NCBI GenBank assembly: GCA_949840885.1
Contig: CATKYJ010000006.1
Span: forward strand, 1-64,000
From: an uncultured Acetatifactor sp.
GTDB lineage: Bacteria > Bacillota > Clostridia > Lachnospirales > Lachnospiraceae
DNA length: 64,000 nt
Reading direction: 5' to 3'
The notes beneath the pieces were generated by a model. The model ran no database searches and was not told the origin of the DNA. It worked only from the letters and a program-made list of their open reading frames with translations. The number at the start of each line of letters is the position of its first letter. The first letter of the stretch is position 1. Made by a program: the position numbers and the translations under genes. Shown piece after piece: positions 50,110-58,907 of the stretch.

Positions 50110-51270
50110 ATGGAAAAAATCAGGTTAGGTATCGTTGGTTTTGGAAACATGGGAACCGGACATGTGAAGAATGTGGTCGAGGGGAAAGTGCCGGATATGG
50201 TCATGGGGGCAATTTGCGACACCGCTCCGGCCAGATGCGAGGCGGCCAGACAATTATATCCCCAGATTCCGGTATTTGAGGATGTAGAGGAGCTATATGG
50301 CAGCGGCCTGTGTGACGTTGTCCTCATCGCCACGCCCCATTACCATCATCCGTCCCTTGCCGTCAAGGCTTTTGCCCATGGGCTGCATGTGATCACGGAG
50401 AAGCCGGCAGGCGTGTATACGGGCCAGGTAAAGGAGATGAATGCGGCGGCAGCGAAATCTGACCGGAAATTCGGCATCATGTACAACCAGCGGACCAATC
50501 CGGTATATCAGAAGCTGCGGAACATGGTGCAGGAGGGTGAGCTGGGACATATCAAAAGGATCACCTGGATCATCACGGACTGGTACCGTCCCCAGGCCTA
50601 TCACGACAGCAGCACATGGCGTTCTACCTGGAAGTCAGAGGGCGGCGGCGCGCTGATCAATCAGAATCCTCATCAGCTGGATCTGTGGCAGTGGATGTTC
50701 GGTATGCCGGATCGGATATTCGCAAAGGCAAGCTTTGGCAAATATTATAATATTGAAGTGGAAGATGATGTGATGGCGTATTTTGAGTACGACAACGGCA
50801 CCACGGGAGAATACATTACCTCCACCGGGGAGACGCCGGGTACCAACCGCCTGGAGATCGCCTGCGACATGGGCAAGGTGGTGGTAGAGAACAACAAGAT
50901 CACGTTCTACCGCAATGTCATCTCGGAGCGGGAGCACAATCAGGTCAACACCGTGCCCTTTGGCAGACCTGACTGCTGGGAGTGCAATATTCCGGCGGAC
51001 TTTTCCGGCGGCCCCCAGCATGTGGGAATACTGAGCAATTTCGCCTCCGCCCTGCTGCATGGCACGCCTCTGCTGGCGCCGGGAGAGGAGGGCATCAATG
51101 GGCTTACAATCTCCAATGCCATCCACTTAAGCGCCTGGACAGGGGAGACCGTGGACGTGAAGAACTTCCCGGACGAGAGATTCTATGAGCTGCTTCAGGA
51201 AAAGATCAGGACTTCCACCATTGTGAAGAAAGAGTCCCAGGTGGTGGTGGACAACAGCAATACCTATTAA
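50110..51270 (+). CDS. Gfo/Idh/MocA family oxidoreductase
   Basis: A 386-residue NAD(P)-dependent dehydrogenase. The Rossmann motif is IVGFGNMGTGHVKNVV; EKPAGVYTGQVKEM carries the catalytic-site EKP, and the C-terminal domain includes GGGALINQNPHQLDLWQW with the active-site His. It likely works with the isomerase just upstream on the same mRNA. RBS AGGAGG. The exact sugar is unknown. Confidence 0.9.
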   Translation: MEKIRLGIVGFGNMGTGHVKNVVEGKVPDMVMGAICDTAPARCEAARQLYPQIPVFEDVEELYGSGLCDVVLIATPHYHHPSLAVKAFAHGLHVITEKPAGVYTGQVKEMNAAAAKSDRKFGIMYNQRTNPVYQKLRNMVQEGELGHIKRITWIITDWYRPQAYHDSSTWRSTWKSEGGGALINQNPHQLDLWQWMFGMPDRIFAKASFGKYYNIEVEDDVMAYFEYDNGTTGEYITSTGETPGTNRLEIACDMGKVVVENNKITFYRNVISEREHNQVNTVPFGRPDCWECNIPADFSGGPQHVGILSNFASALLHGTPLLAPGEEGINGLTISNAIHLSAWTGETVDVKNFPDERFYELLQEKIRTSTIVKKESQVVVDNSNTY

Positions 51271-51338
51271 GACAGACAGAAATGTAAGGACGACAAGGGC
51301 AACAAAGAAAGCATAGACAGAGGGGTGGAAGAGCGGTC

Positions 51339-52694
51339 ATGACAAATGATTTTTCAAAGGGAAAGGTATGGCAGAACATTATATCTCAGGCCATTCCTCT
51401 GATGCTGGCGCAGCTGGTGCTGCTTCTGTACAATGTGGTGGATCGTGTCTATATCGGACACCTGCCCAGGGCGGACAGCATGGCGCTGACCGGCATCGGG
51501 CTGGCGTTTCCGCTGACCACCTTGGTGGCTGCGTTCACTTACCTGTTCGGCACCGGAGGGACGCCGCTGTTCTCTATTGCCAGAGGGGCCGGCGAGGAGG
51601 AGCGTGCGGAGAAGATACTGGGAAACACATGTTCACTGCTGATGGGATGCTCTGTGGTGATTTTCCTGTTTTGCTATCTGTTCCGCAGACCGGTGCTCTA
51701 TCTGTTCGGGGCCAGTGACGCCTCCTATGTGTATGCGGACGCTTATCTGCGCATCTATCTGCTGGGGACGCCCTTTGCCATGCTCTCCACGGGCCTGAAC
51801 GGCTTCATCAATGCCCAGGGCTTTCCGCGGATGGGGATGATGACGACCCTCATCGGGGCGGTGCTGAATCTGATACTGGATCCGGTCTTTATATTTGTAC
51901 TGGACATGGGGGTGGCCGGCGCTGCCCTGGCCACCATCTTAAGCCAGCTGGTATCCTGCGTCTGGGTGCTGAGGTTTCTGACCGGGAAAAAGGTGGGGCT
52001 CCATATCCGGAAGCAGAATCTCCCGGTGGACTGGAAACTGGCCAGGGAGATATCAGCCCTTGGCATGTCGGGCTTTATCATGCAGGCCACGAATTGTCTG
52101 GTGCAGGTGGTATGCAATGCCACGCTAAAGATATACGGCGGCGATTTGTACGTGGGAATCATGACAGTGATCAATTCCGTGCGGGAGATATTGTCCCTGC
52201 CGGTGCAGGGCCTTACCAGCGGCGCACAGCCCGTTCTCGGGTACAACTATGGGGCGAAGCGCTGCGACAGGGTCTGCCAGGGAATCCGCTTTACGGCCTG
52301 GCTTGGCATCCTCTATACTCTGCTGGCCTGGCTGGCGGTGATACAGTGCCCCCATCTGCTGCTGTCGATATTCACCGAAGATCCGGCCATGCTGGAGGCG
52401 GGAACCGGAGCGCTGAAGCTGTATTTTTTCGGCTTCTTCTTTATGGCTTTCCAGTTTACCGGGCAGTCGGCTTTTACGGCGCTGGGAGATTCCAGGCATG
52501 CGGTGTTCTTTTCTCTGCTGCGCAAGGCCGTAATTGTGGCGCCCCTGACCATACTCCTGCCCCGGATGGGCCTGGGTGTGGACGGGGTGTTCTGGGCGGA
52601 GCCCGTGTCAAACTGCATCGGCGGGCTGGCATGTTTTATTACAATGTATTTTACGCTGTATCGGAAATTAAAGAGAGGGCAGCCGGTTCGGTAG
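51339..52694 (+). CDS. MATE family efflux transporter
   Basis: A 451-residue protein with twelve membrane segments, starting WQNIISQAIPLMLAQLVLLLYNVVDRVYIGHL, the typical MATE first helix, and containing the mid-protein pseudo-repeat (LPVQGLTSGAQPVLGYNYGA). MATE proteins export drugs or metabolites using sodium or proton gradients. A bidirectional terminator shared with the tRNA gene follows. Confidence 0.93.
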   Translation: MTNDFSKGKVWQNIISQAIPLMLAQLVLLLYNVVDRVYIGHLPRADSMALTGIGLAFPLTTLVAAFTYLFGTGGTPLFSIARGAGEEERAEKILGNTCSLLMGCSVVIFLFCYLFRRPVLYLFGASDASYVYADAYLRIYLLGTPFAMLSTGLNGFINAQGFPRMGMMTTLIGAVLNLILDPVFIFVLDMGVAGAALATILSQLVSCVWVLRFLTGKKVGLHIRKQNLPVDWKLAREISALGMSGFIMQATNCLVQVVCNATLKIYGGDLYVGIMTVINSVREILSLPVQGLTSGAQPVLGYNYGAKRCDRVCQGIRFTAWLGILYTLLAWLAVIQCPHLLLSIFTEDPAMLEAGTGALKLYFFGFFFMAFQFTGQSAFTALGDSRHAVFFSLLRKAVIVAPLTILLPRMGLGVDGVFWAEPVSNCIGGLACFITMYFTLYRKLKRGQPVR

Positions 52695-52789
52695 GAGCGG
52701 TAGGAGCGCAAGAAAGGCTTTACACCATACAAAGGGATTGATATCATGAGTGATCAGTCCTATAAAGCGTAACCGATGTAACCAAAAAG

Positions 52790-52821
52790 AAATCCAGTAA
52801 ACTTGTATGTTTACTGGATTT
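52790..52821. terminator. Bidirectional terminator between MATE gene and tRNA-Thr
   Basis: Perfect 13-bp stem AAATCCAGTAAAC/GTTTACTGGATTT with a six-base loop and T tracts on both strands. Confidence 0.85.
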
Positions 52822-52826
52822 TTAAA

Positions 52827-52899
52827 AGCTGCTGACGGGAATCGGACCCGTGACCTCCGCACTACCAATGCGACGCTCTACCTACTGAGCCACAGCAGC
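52827..52899 (-). tRNA. tRNA-Thr(GGT)
   Basis: A 73-base cloverleaf on the reverse strand: acceptor GCTGCTG/CAGCAGC, D arm GCTCAGTAGGTAGAGC, anticodon stem around loop TTGGTAG (anticodon GGT), T arm CGGGTCCGATTCCCG, discriminator T. CCA is not encoded. A consensus promoter lies 30 bases upstream. Confidence 0.93.
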
Positions 52900-52929
52900 A
52901 CATGAATGCTCTCCGCAATCACAAATCAT

Positions 52930-52958
52930 ATTATAGCAAGCTTGCCACGCGTTGTCAA
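52930..52958 (-). promoter_or_regulatory. Promoter of tRNA-Thr
   Basis: Reverse-strand TTGACA (52953-52958), 17 bases, TATAAT (52930-52935): exact consensus. Confidence 0.85.
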
Positions 52959-53007
52959 CAAAATTTTCTAAATTTTTTGCACAATTCTAGGCCACAGACC
53001 AGAACCT

Positions 53008-53298
53008 TTACAGATACTGGTTCTGGGACTTGCGCATCAGGAATTTTACGGGGTAACCCTTTTCGTCACAGATGGCGCGGATGACATTCTCTGCTATTTC
53101 TCTTGAACTGTCATTTATGCAGATGATGCAGATATTTTTTTTGCGGCGGAAGAGGGAGGGCTTTGGCCAGCGTATGAAATAGGAAATGCGTTTATTTAAA
53201 AGCGCTCTTTCGATGAGCCGTTTGCATTCCGGATCATTGATTTCGCACAGTTCGATTTCATTGTTCACTTTTAGCGAAGTATATAATGGCTGTTGCAT
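53008..53298 (-). CDS. Hypothetical small protein
   Basis: A 96-residue protein beginning MQQPLYTSLKVNNEIELCEINDPECKRLIERALLNKRISYFIRWPK, with AGGAGG seven bases before this ATG, the reason to prefer it over an in-frame start at 53346. It has a beta-strand pattern (KKNICIICINDSSREIAENVIRAI) suggesting a small alpha/beta domain. No recognised family. Alone between tRNA-Thr and the PBP gene. Confidence 0.65.
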   Translation of the reverse strand: MQQPLYTSLKVNNEIELCEINDPECKRLIERALLNKRISYFIRWPKPSLFRRKKNICIICINDSSREIAENVIRAICDEKGYPVKFLMRKSQNQYL

Positions 53299-53390
53299 GG
53301 CTGGCCTCCTGTCTTCTCTGAGACTTATTATAACACGGTTCGACATTTATATGCAAGTGTATAAAGCGATAAAAAGATTTAAAAAAGACC

Positions 53391-53426
53391 ATGACAATTG
53401 TGCCATGGTCTTTTTTGAACTTTTTG
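53391..53426. terminator. Terminator downstream of the class A PBP gene
   Basis: Thirteen-bp stem AAAAAAGACCATG/CATGGTCTTTTTT with a ten-base loop; A and T tracts make it active on both strands. It lies 25 bases past the PBP stop codon. Confidence 0.85.
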
Positions 53427-53450
53427 AAAGAATTGCCAGAACTTTGAACA

Positions 53451-56192
53451 TTATTGGACAGTGGCCGGATCCGGTGGCTGCGTAGCCTGGATATCCCGCT
53501 GCGTGATCTCCCATTCCTGCTGCGCTATAACCGCCTCCCACCCGGGATTTGCGAAGAATGCGGCATCATGCTGGCAGTGAGGCGAAGAGGAACCGTCAGG
53601 CGGCTCCTGTCCGTCCGGCACCTGCTGGTTCGGGTCTGTGGGCTGTCCGTCGAGGGAGGAGGAGCCCTGCAGGAGGGAGGCGTCCTCTACGAAAGGCAGA
53701 GTCAGTATGCGCTGCTCTTTCATCGGACATTCGGGACTTGCCGGCAGTTGCTCATATCTACAGATATCTCCCATATAATGTATATTGCAGGGATCCGTAG
53801 GAGCTGTCCCGGCAGCAAAGTATTCTCCCCTTGTCCTGTCGCAGACTCCGGGGATGGGCTGCAGGCCGGAATCAACGCATACCTCGGCTCTGACAATGCC
53901 CTGGGGCGTGGTGAACTTTTCGGCGGGGAGATTTTCGTGCACCCGGCTCATGATGGCTGTCCACAGATCCTTGGACAGATTCGTTTCTTTGCCAGGATTG
54001 CTGTTGCGCATGTTTACATTGTTGTCATAGCCGGACCAGACGCTGCAGGTATAGTAGGGCGTGAAGCCGGCGAACCATACATCGTGATAGTCCGTAGAGG
54101 TGCCTGTCTTGCCGGCGATGGCCATGGTGGAGCTGAAATTACAGCCGGCACCAGTGCCGCCGCCCTTTACCACGTCCACCATGGCATCCGTCAGCAGGAA
54201 AGCAGTGGTCTCCTTGATGACCTGCTTTGAGGTGGGATTGGTATTGTCCAAAAGGATATCGCCGTCCGTATTGGTGACCCGGGTATAGAGCTTGGGCTCT
54301 ATATAGGCTCCCATGTTGGCAATGGAAGCATAGGCGGCAGTGAGCTCAAAAGGCGTCACGCCATAGGTCAGGCCACCCAGCGCCAGCGTCTGGTTCACGT
54401 CCGTATAGAAACGCTCCTCCCCATTGGAGTCGGTGAGCCACACCCCGTCCGTGACGGTGGTGAAACCAAAGTTTACGATATAGTCATAGCCCAGCTGGGG
54501 CGTGATGACAGTCTCGGTCTTGGCGGCAACGATATTCAGGGACTCCCGGATGCCTTCCCGGATGGAATTAATGCCCCGGTACCCTTTGTACCAGTTCTTG
54601 CAGGGCGTGCCGTCGCTGAAATTGAAAGGGGCGTCCATGTAGGTGGTGGCCAGGGTCTGGCCGGCGCTGTCGAGGGCCGGCGCAAAGGCGGCCAGCACCT
54701 TAAAGGTGGAGCCGGGAGAGCGCTTGGCATCGGTGGCCCTGTTGAGGGTTCGCCGTCCCTCCTTGATGCCGCGCCCGCCTACGATGGCCACCACATAGCC
54801 GGTGGACTGATCCTGGATGGTCATGGCGGCCTGAGGCTGGGCAGTCATGGAAATTGTCTCCAGATAATTGTCTTCATTGTCTGCAATGCCCAGTTCGTTC
54901 AGCACGAAAGTACGGTAAGTGACAATGGCTTCCTGGGCGGCGTCCTGGGAGCTGAAGATCAGGTTGAAGCTCTTGTCCAGATTTGCCTTGAACCAGGTCA
55001 TCATATTTTCCTTGCTGAAATTGTACTGTTGTCCGTCCGCGCCGAAGACCGTGAGCGCATAGTTCAGATACCAGTACACATTCTCCGGAAAATTATCGGG
55101 ATTGGAAAATTCCTCATCCGCAATTTTCTGGATAGTGGGATCCATGGTAGACTCGATGCGCAGTCCCCCGGAGGTCAGCAGTGTCTCGGCCATGGATTCG
55201 CTGTACCCGGCGATGTTGATCAGGTCGTCCCGCACCTGCTCGTACACGGCATCCGAGAAATAGGAACCGGCCGTAGTGTTGACGGCGGTCTGGAAATTGA
55301 TGTCGTGGATCTCAATGCGGGCATATACAGCGTCCGTATCAGCCATAGCCACGTCATATTCGGTCTGGGTGATGAAGCCCAGCCGCAGCATGTTGTCCAG
55401 ACAGTCCTTGCGTCTGCCGGCATTGGCCTTGGGGAAATAGATGGGATTGAAGCCGCTGGGATTCTGGGTGATGGAGGCGATGACCGCGCATTCCGACAGG
55501 GTCAGCTCGCTGCAGGATTTTCCGAAATACCGCTGGGAGGCCGCCTCCACGCCCAGGGTGTTCTGGCCCAGGTTGATGGCGTTCATATATCGCAGCAGGA
55601 TCTCGTCCTTGGGGAATTCCTTGGAAATGGCCAGAGCCAGATACTGCTCCTGAAGCTTTCTCTTGACCATCTTGACCATATTTCCGTCTTCCTCTGTCCA
55701 AGTGGTGAAGATAGTGTTCTTCAGAAGCTGCTGGGTGATGGTGCTGGCGCCCTCCTTTCTCTTGCCCATGGACTGTATGAAGTGCACGCCTGAACGGACG
55801 ATTCCCTGGATGTCGATGCCGTTGTGCTGGTAGAACCTCTCGTCCTCCAGCGCCACGAAAGCCTCGCCCAGGTGCTTTGGGATCAGATCCATGCTGTTGA
55901 TCTGAATGCGGTTGGAGTTCTTGCTGACATATTGGTCGATTTCATTGCCTTCGCAGTCGTATACGATGGTGGCCTCGCCCGTGGGAGCTACATCGCTTAG
56001 GCGGATCTGCGGAGTGGAGGCCAGAATGCCCTTATATGCGCCTAAGCCTGCTGCCGCAACGCAGATCACCACGCCGATGAGAGAGGCCAGGCTCAGCTTT
56101 ACCAAAGTCAGCACAAACTTTCGCCCTATTTTCTTTGTCTTGGAGTTAAGCGCCCTCTGTTTTGCGCGGACGCCTCTTTTTCCATAATTCAT
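53451..56192 (-). CDS. Class A penicillin-binding protein
   Basis: A 913-residue bifunctional peptidoglycan synthase. An N-terminal basic stretch and one membrane segment (LVKLSLASLIGVVICVAAAGLGA) are followed by the GT51 domain (ALEDERFYQHNGIDIQG with the catalytic Glu; KEGASTITQQLLKN) and the transpeptidase domain with SxxK in SPGSTFK (Ser495), SLN, and KTGTS. A Pro/Gln/Ser-rich tail with cysteine pairs follows. It polymerises glycan strands and crosslinks peptides outside the membrane. AAGAAAGG precedes the ATG. The long C-terminal tail is typical of clostridial PBP1-type proteins. Confidence 0.94.
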   Translation of the reverse strand: MNYGKRGVRAKQRALNSKTKKIGRKFVLTLVKLSLASLIGVVICVAAAGLGAYKGILASTPQIRLSDVAPTGEATIVYDCEGNEIDQYVSKNSNRIQINSMDLIPKHLGEAFVALEDERFYQHNGIDIQGIVRSGVHFIQSMGKRKEGASTITQQLLKNTIFTTWTEEDGNMVKMVKRKLQEQYLALAISKEFPKDEILLRYMNAINLGQNTLGVEAASQRYFGKSCSELTLSECAVIASITQNPSGFNPIYFPKANAGRRKDCLDNMLRLGFITQTEYDVAMADTDAVYARIEIHDINFQTAVNTTAGSYFSDAVYEQVRDDLINIAGYSESMAETLLTSGGLRIESTMDPTIQKIADEEFSNPDNFPENVYWYLNYALTVFGADGQQYNFSKENMMTWFKANLDKSFNLIFSSQDAAQEAIVTYRTFVLNELGIADNEDNYLETISMTAQPQAAMTIQDQSTGYVVAIVGGRGIKEGRRTLNRATDAKRSPGSTFKVLAAFAPALDSAGQTLATTYMDAPFNFSDGTPCKNWYKGYRGINSIREGIRESLNIVAAKTETVITPQLGYDYIVNFGFTTVTDGVWLTDSNGEERFYTDVNQTLALGGLTYGVTPFELTAAYASIANMGAYIEPKLYTRVTNTDGDILLDNTNPTSKQVIKETTAFLLTDAMVDVVKGGGTGAGCNFSSTMAIAGKTGTSTDYHDVWFAGFTPYYTCSVWSGYDNNVNMRNSNPGKETNLSKDLWTAIMSRVHENLPAEKFTTPQGIVRAEVCVDSGLQPIPGVCDRTRGEYFAAGTAPTDPCNIHYMGDICRYEQLPASPECPMKEQRILTLPFVEDASLLQGSSSLDGQPTDPNQQVPDGQEPPDGSSSPHCQHDAAFFANPGWEAVIAQQEWEITQRDIQATQPPDPATVQ

Positions 56193-56408
56193 TTGATTCG
56201 CCTTTCTTAAAAATACATTGGAATCTCATGCGTACTTGCATATATACATTTTATTATACCAAAAACTGCTATGTAAATAAAGGATTTCTTTTTCATCTTA
56301 ATAATTGTTTCACATTTTGGACAAATTATGCTATTTTATATATAGGAAGAAACAAAACATTCCACTGGGGAACCACTGGGAGAAAACAGACAGGAACGGG
56401 GTGAATGC

Positions 56409-57059
56409 ATGGAAAACGAAAAAGGCGCTTCCTACCGTGTACTGCTTACGGGCGGGGAGGGGGAGTATGTGGAGAAAAAGTCCCGCTTCATCGCCACGCT
56501 GCGAAGCTGCGGCAGCGAGGAGGAGGCGGTGCGCTTCATAGAGGAGACGAAGAAAAAGTACTGGGACGCGAGGCACAACTGCTCCGCTTTCGTAGTGGGC
56601 AGCAGGGGAGAACTGACCCGCTGCAGCGATGATGGGGAGCCCTCCGGCACCGCGGGCAGGCCCATGCTGGAGGTGCTTACCGGGGAGGGGATCCGCAATG
56701 CGGCAGTGGTAGTCACCAGGTACTTCGGCGGCGTGCTGCTGGGCACCGGCGGCCTGGTCAGGGCATATACCCAGGCGGTGAAAGAGGGCCTGAAGAACTG
56801 TCAGGTAGGCCGCATGTGCCAGGGATATGAGGCGCGGGCACAGATAGACTACGGAGATATAGGAAAAGTATTGTACCTGTTAAAGGAGCAGGGCATAGAG
56901 CCGGTAGAGGCGGAATATGGACAGAATGTGATCCTGAGGCTGCATATTCCCGCGGACATATTGGGAATCCTTAAGAAAGAGCTGGCGGACGCCACCAGCG
57001 GGCGTGCGGCATTTGAGGGGCTTGAGGAGATTTATTTCGTTGACAAAGAGGAGATTTGA
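56409..57059 (+). CDS. YigZ/IMPACT family protein
   Basis: A 216-residue protein with the UPF0029 domain (EKKSRFIATLRSCGSEEEAVRFIEETKKKYWDARHNCSAFV, then DDGEPSGTAGRPMLEVL and VVVTRYFGGVLLGTGGLVRAY) and a C-terminal DUF1949 ferredoxin-like domain (YGDIGKVLYLLKEQG). The family may regulate translation or bind nucleic acid; the function is unsettled. Length and motifs are standard. Its AT-rich upstream region holds a likely promoter (TTGGAC...TATATA). Confidence 0.93.
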   Translation: MENEKGASYRVLLTGGEGEYVEKKSRFIATLRSCGSEEEAVRFIEETKKKYWDARHNCSAFVVGSRGELTRCSDDGEPSGTAGRPMLEVLTGEGIRNAAVVVTRYFGGVLLGTGGLVRAYTQAVKEGLKNCQVGRMCQGYEARAQIDYGDIGKVLYLLKEQGIEPVEAEYGQNVILRLHIPADILGILKKELADATSGRAAFEGLEEIYFVDKEEI

Positions 57060-57113
57060 GACTAAAATAAGTATGTTCTTAAGATTTGACACAAAATAGC
57101 ATTTTGAAGGGAG

Positions 57114-57194
57114 GTGGTTTTAGGATGAAGAGTACAAAGAAAAGCAGTGACAACCCTCTTCCTGGTCGAAGTAGCCGGGTACAACTAAAACCAC
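57114..57194 (+). promoter_or_regulatory. Structured leader of mgtE
   Basis: A ten-base inverted repeat GTGGTTTTAG (57114-57123) and CTAAAACCAC (57185-57194) closes a 61-base interior with possible inner pairing. The mgtE ribosome binding site (AAGGAG, 57197-57202) starts three bases after the stem, and a second site (AGGGAGGTGG) overlaps the 5' arm. Folding could link magnesium status to mgtE translation. It does not match the M-box consensus as I remember it. Confidence 0.5.
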
Positions 57195-57253
57195 ATAAGG
57201 AGAAATGCTATGGAGAGAAGAATCGAATTAGAAGAGATCAGAGAGCTTCTTGA
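57125..57253 (+). CDS. Upstream ORF in mgtE leader (possible leader peptide)
   Basis: A 42-residue ORF with a strong GGGAGGTGG site, starting inside the inverted repeat and ending 44 bases inside mgtE in another frame. It reads MKSTKKSSDNPLPGRSSRVQLKP and then a basic tail. Proline-containing leader peptides sense magnesium in other mgt genes, but this is analogy only. Confidence 0.35.
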   Translation: MKSTKKSSDNPLPGRSSRVQLKPHKEKCYGEKNRIRRDQRAS

Positions 57254-58559
57254 CGCCAAGAAATATACGAATATTCGTCAACTACTTTCGGAACTCAACG
57301 AAGCGGACATTGCTTTCCTGATGGAAGAGCAGGAGACAGAGGAGAAGCTCAAGGTGTTCCGTATCCTGCCAAAGGATCTGGCGGCGGATGTCTTCTCCTA
57401 TCTGGAATTCGACAGCCAGGAGGCCATTATCGGATCCCTGTCCGACATGGAGGCAGGCAGTATCATCGACAACCTGATGGCGGACGACGCGGCGGATTTC
57501 CTGGAGGAGATGCCTGCCAATGTGGTGGAGCGGCTCTTAGCCAACGCAAATCCCCAGACCCGCCAGGCCGTGAACCAGCTGCTGCGCTACCCGGAGGACT
57601 CCGCGGGCAGCATCATGACCGTGGAGTATGTGTCCTTAAAAGAGAACCTGACGGTGGACCAGGCCATTGAGCGCATCCGGGCCGTGGGGCTTGACAGCGA
57701 GACCATCAATATCTGCTATGTGCTGGATTCCAGGAGGGAACTGATCGGGACGGTGGCCCTGCGGTATCTCTTGCTGAGCAAGGGGGATGAGAGAATTGCG
57801 GACATCATGCACGAGAACGTGATTTCCATCCACACGCTCATGGATCAGGAGCAGGTGGCGGAGAAATTCAAGAAATATGACTTTATCGCCATGCCGGTGG
57901 TGGACAACGAGAACCGCCTGGTGGGCATCATCACGGTGGACGACATTGTTGACATCATGGAGGAAGAGACCACGGAGGACATGGAGAAGATGGCGGCCAT
58001 TGTCCCCAGCGACAAGCCCTATATGCGGACAGGCGTGGGGGAGACTTTCAAGAAGAGGATTCCCTGGCTGCTTCTTTTGATGGTGTCGGCTACCTTTACC
58101 GGGGCGATCATCTCTTCCTTTGAAGACGCGCTGAGCGCCTGCGCGGTGCTGGTGGCATTCATTCCCATGCTCATGGACACGGGAGGGAACGCAGGGGGCC
58201 AGGCCAGCGTGACCGTGATCCGCGGACTTTCCCTGGGGGAGATCACCTATCGGGATGTGCCCAAAGTGGTATGGAAAGAAATCAGGGTGTCCATCCTCTG
58301 CGGCGGGACGCTGGCAGCGGCGAACTTCGCCAAGCTGATGCTGTTCGACCGGGTGGGGATGCTGGTGGCCTTTACGGTGTGTCTAACTTTGGCGGCGGCG
58401 GTGTTAATGGCCATGCTGGTGGGATGCCTGCTGCCCATCGGAGCCAAGCGGATCGGCTTCGACCCGGCGGTGATGGCCAGCCCGTTCATCACGACGATTG
58501 TAGACGCTTTGTCTTTGCTGGTATATTTCCGGTTCGCTGCTATGCTGTTGGGAATTTAA
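57210..58559 (+). CDS. mgtE: Magnesium transporter MgtE
   Basis: A 449-residue transporter: N-terminal superhelical domain (ELLDAKKYTNIRQLLSELNEADIAFLMEE), a CBS-domain pair (DSAGSIMTVEYVSLKENLTV and IMHENVISIHTLMDQEQVAEKF), a linker helix, and five membrane segments with MDTGGNAGGQASVTVIRGLSLGEI, the conserved pore region. MgtE is a Mg2+ channel gated by Mg2+ bound between N and CBS domains. AAGGAG precedes ATG 57210. The leader holds an upstream ORF and an inverted repeat. Confidence 0.95.
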   Translation: MERRIELEEIRELLDAKKYTNIRQLLSELNEADIAFLMEEQETEEKLKVFRILPKDLAADVFSYLEFDSQEAIIGSLSDMEAGSIIDNLMADDAADFLEEMPANVVERLLANANPQTRQAVNQLLRYPEDSAGSIMTVEYVSLKENLTVDQAIERIRAVGLDSETINICYVLDSRRELIGTVALRYLLLSKGDERIADIMHENVISIHTLMDQEQVAEKFKKYDFIAMPVVDNENRLVGIITVDDIVDIMEEETTEDMEKMAAIVPSDKPYMRTGVGETFKKRIPWLLLLMVSATFTGAIISSFEDALSACAVLVAFIPMLMDTGGNAGGQASVTVIRGLSLGEITYRDVPKVVWKEIRVSILCGGTLAAANFAKLMLFDRVGMLVAFTVCLTLAAAVLMAMLVGCLLPIGAKRIGFDPAVMASPFITTIVDALSLLVYFRFAAMLLGI

Positions 58560-58608
58560 GATAAAGGTACTGTCCGGAGCGGGAAAGGCTGATAAATAGC
58601 AAAACGAC

Positions 58609-58640
58609 GGGGGTGGTAGAAGAATACCACCTCCTTTTTT
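58609..58640 (+). terminator. Terminator of mgtE
   Basis: Ten-bp stem GGGGGTGGTA/TACCACCTCC followed by TTTTTT, 50 bases after the stop. Confidence 0.88.
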
Positions 58641-58907
58641 CGCGGGTGGTAGGGGAAATCATCTTGCAAAATGCAGGGTGCTTTCGGTAAAATAAGGGTA
58701 TCTGCAGATGGTTGGGCGCTAATTCGTTTCGGGGAGGCCGGATACGGTGGGGCCGGCATGCCCGGTAAAATGAAAACAGCGTCTGCCCCGTCCGGTACCC
58801 CGGAGGATTTACGGATGCATTCCTTTTGCGGCCGGAAATTCTCTGCCAATGTCCGGGTGCTGGCGGGGCAGACGCAGAACTGGAATAAGAGGAAAGGTGG
58901 GAGCGAG
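58641..58907. other. Upstream region of the LuxR-type gene
   Basis: No credible separate gene; the LuxR frame is open but lacks starts with a ribosome binding site until 58908. It contains GCGGCCGGAAATTCT (58829-58843), also found at 38788-38802 before leuS, and the string GAACTGGAATAAGA, also found at 15000-15013. Confidence 0.4.

Noticed and set aside
57060..57209. M-box (ykoK) magnesium riboswitch before mgtE
   Set aside because: The leader is too short and lacks the conserved M-box strings; only a single long-range stem is visible.
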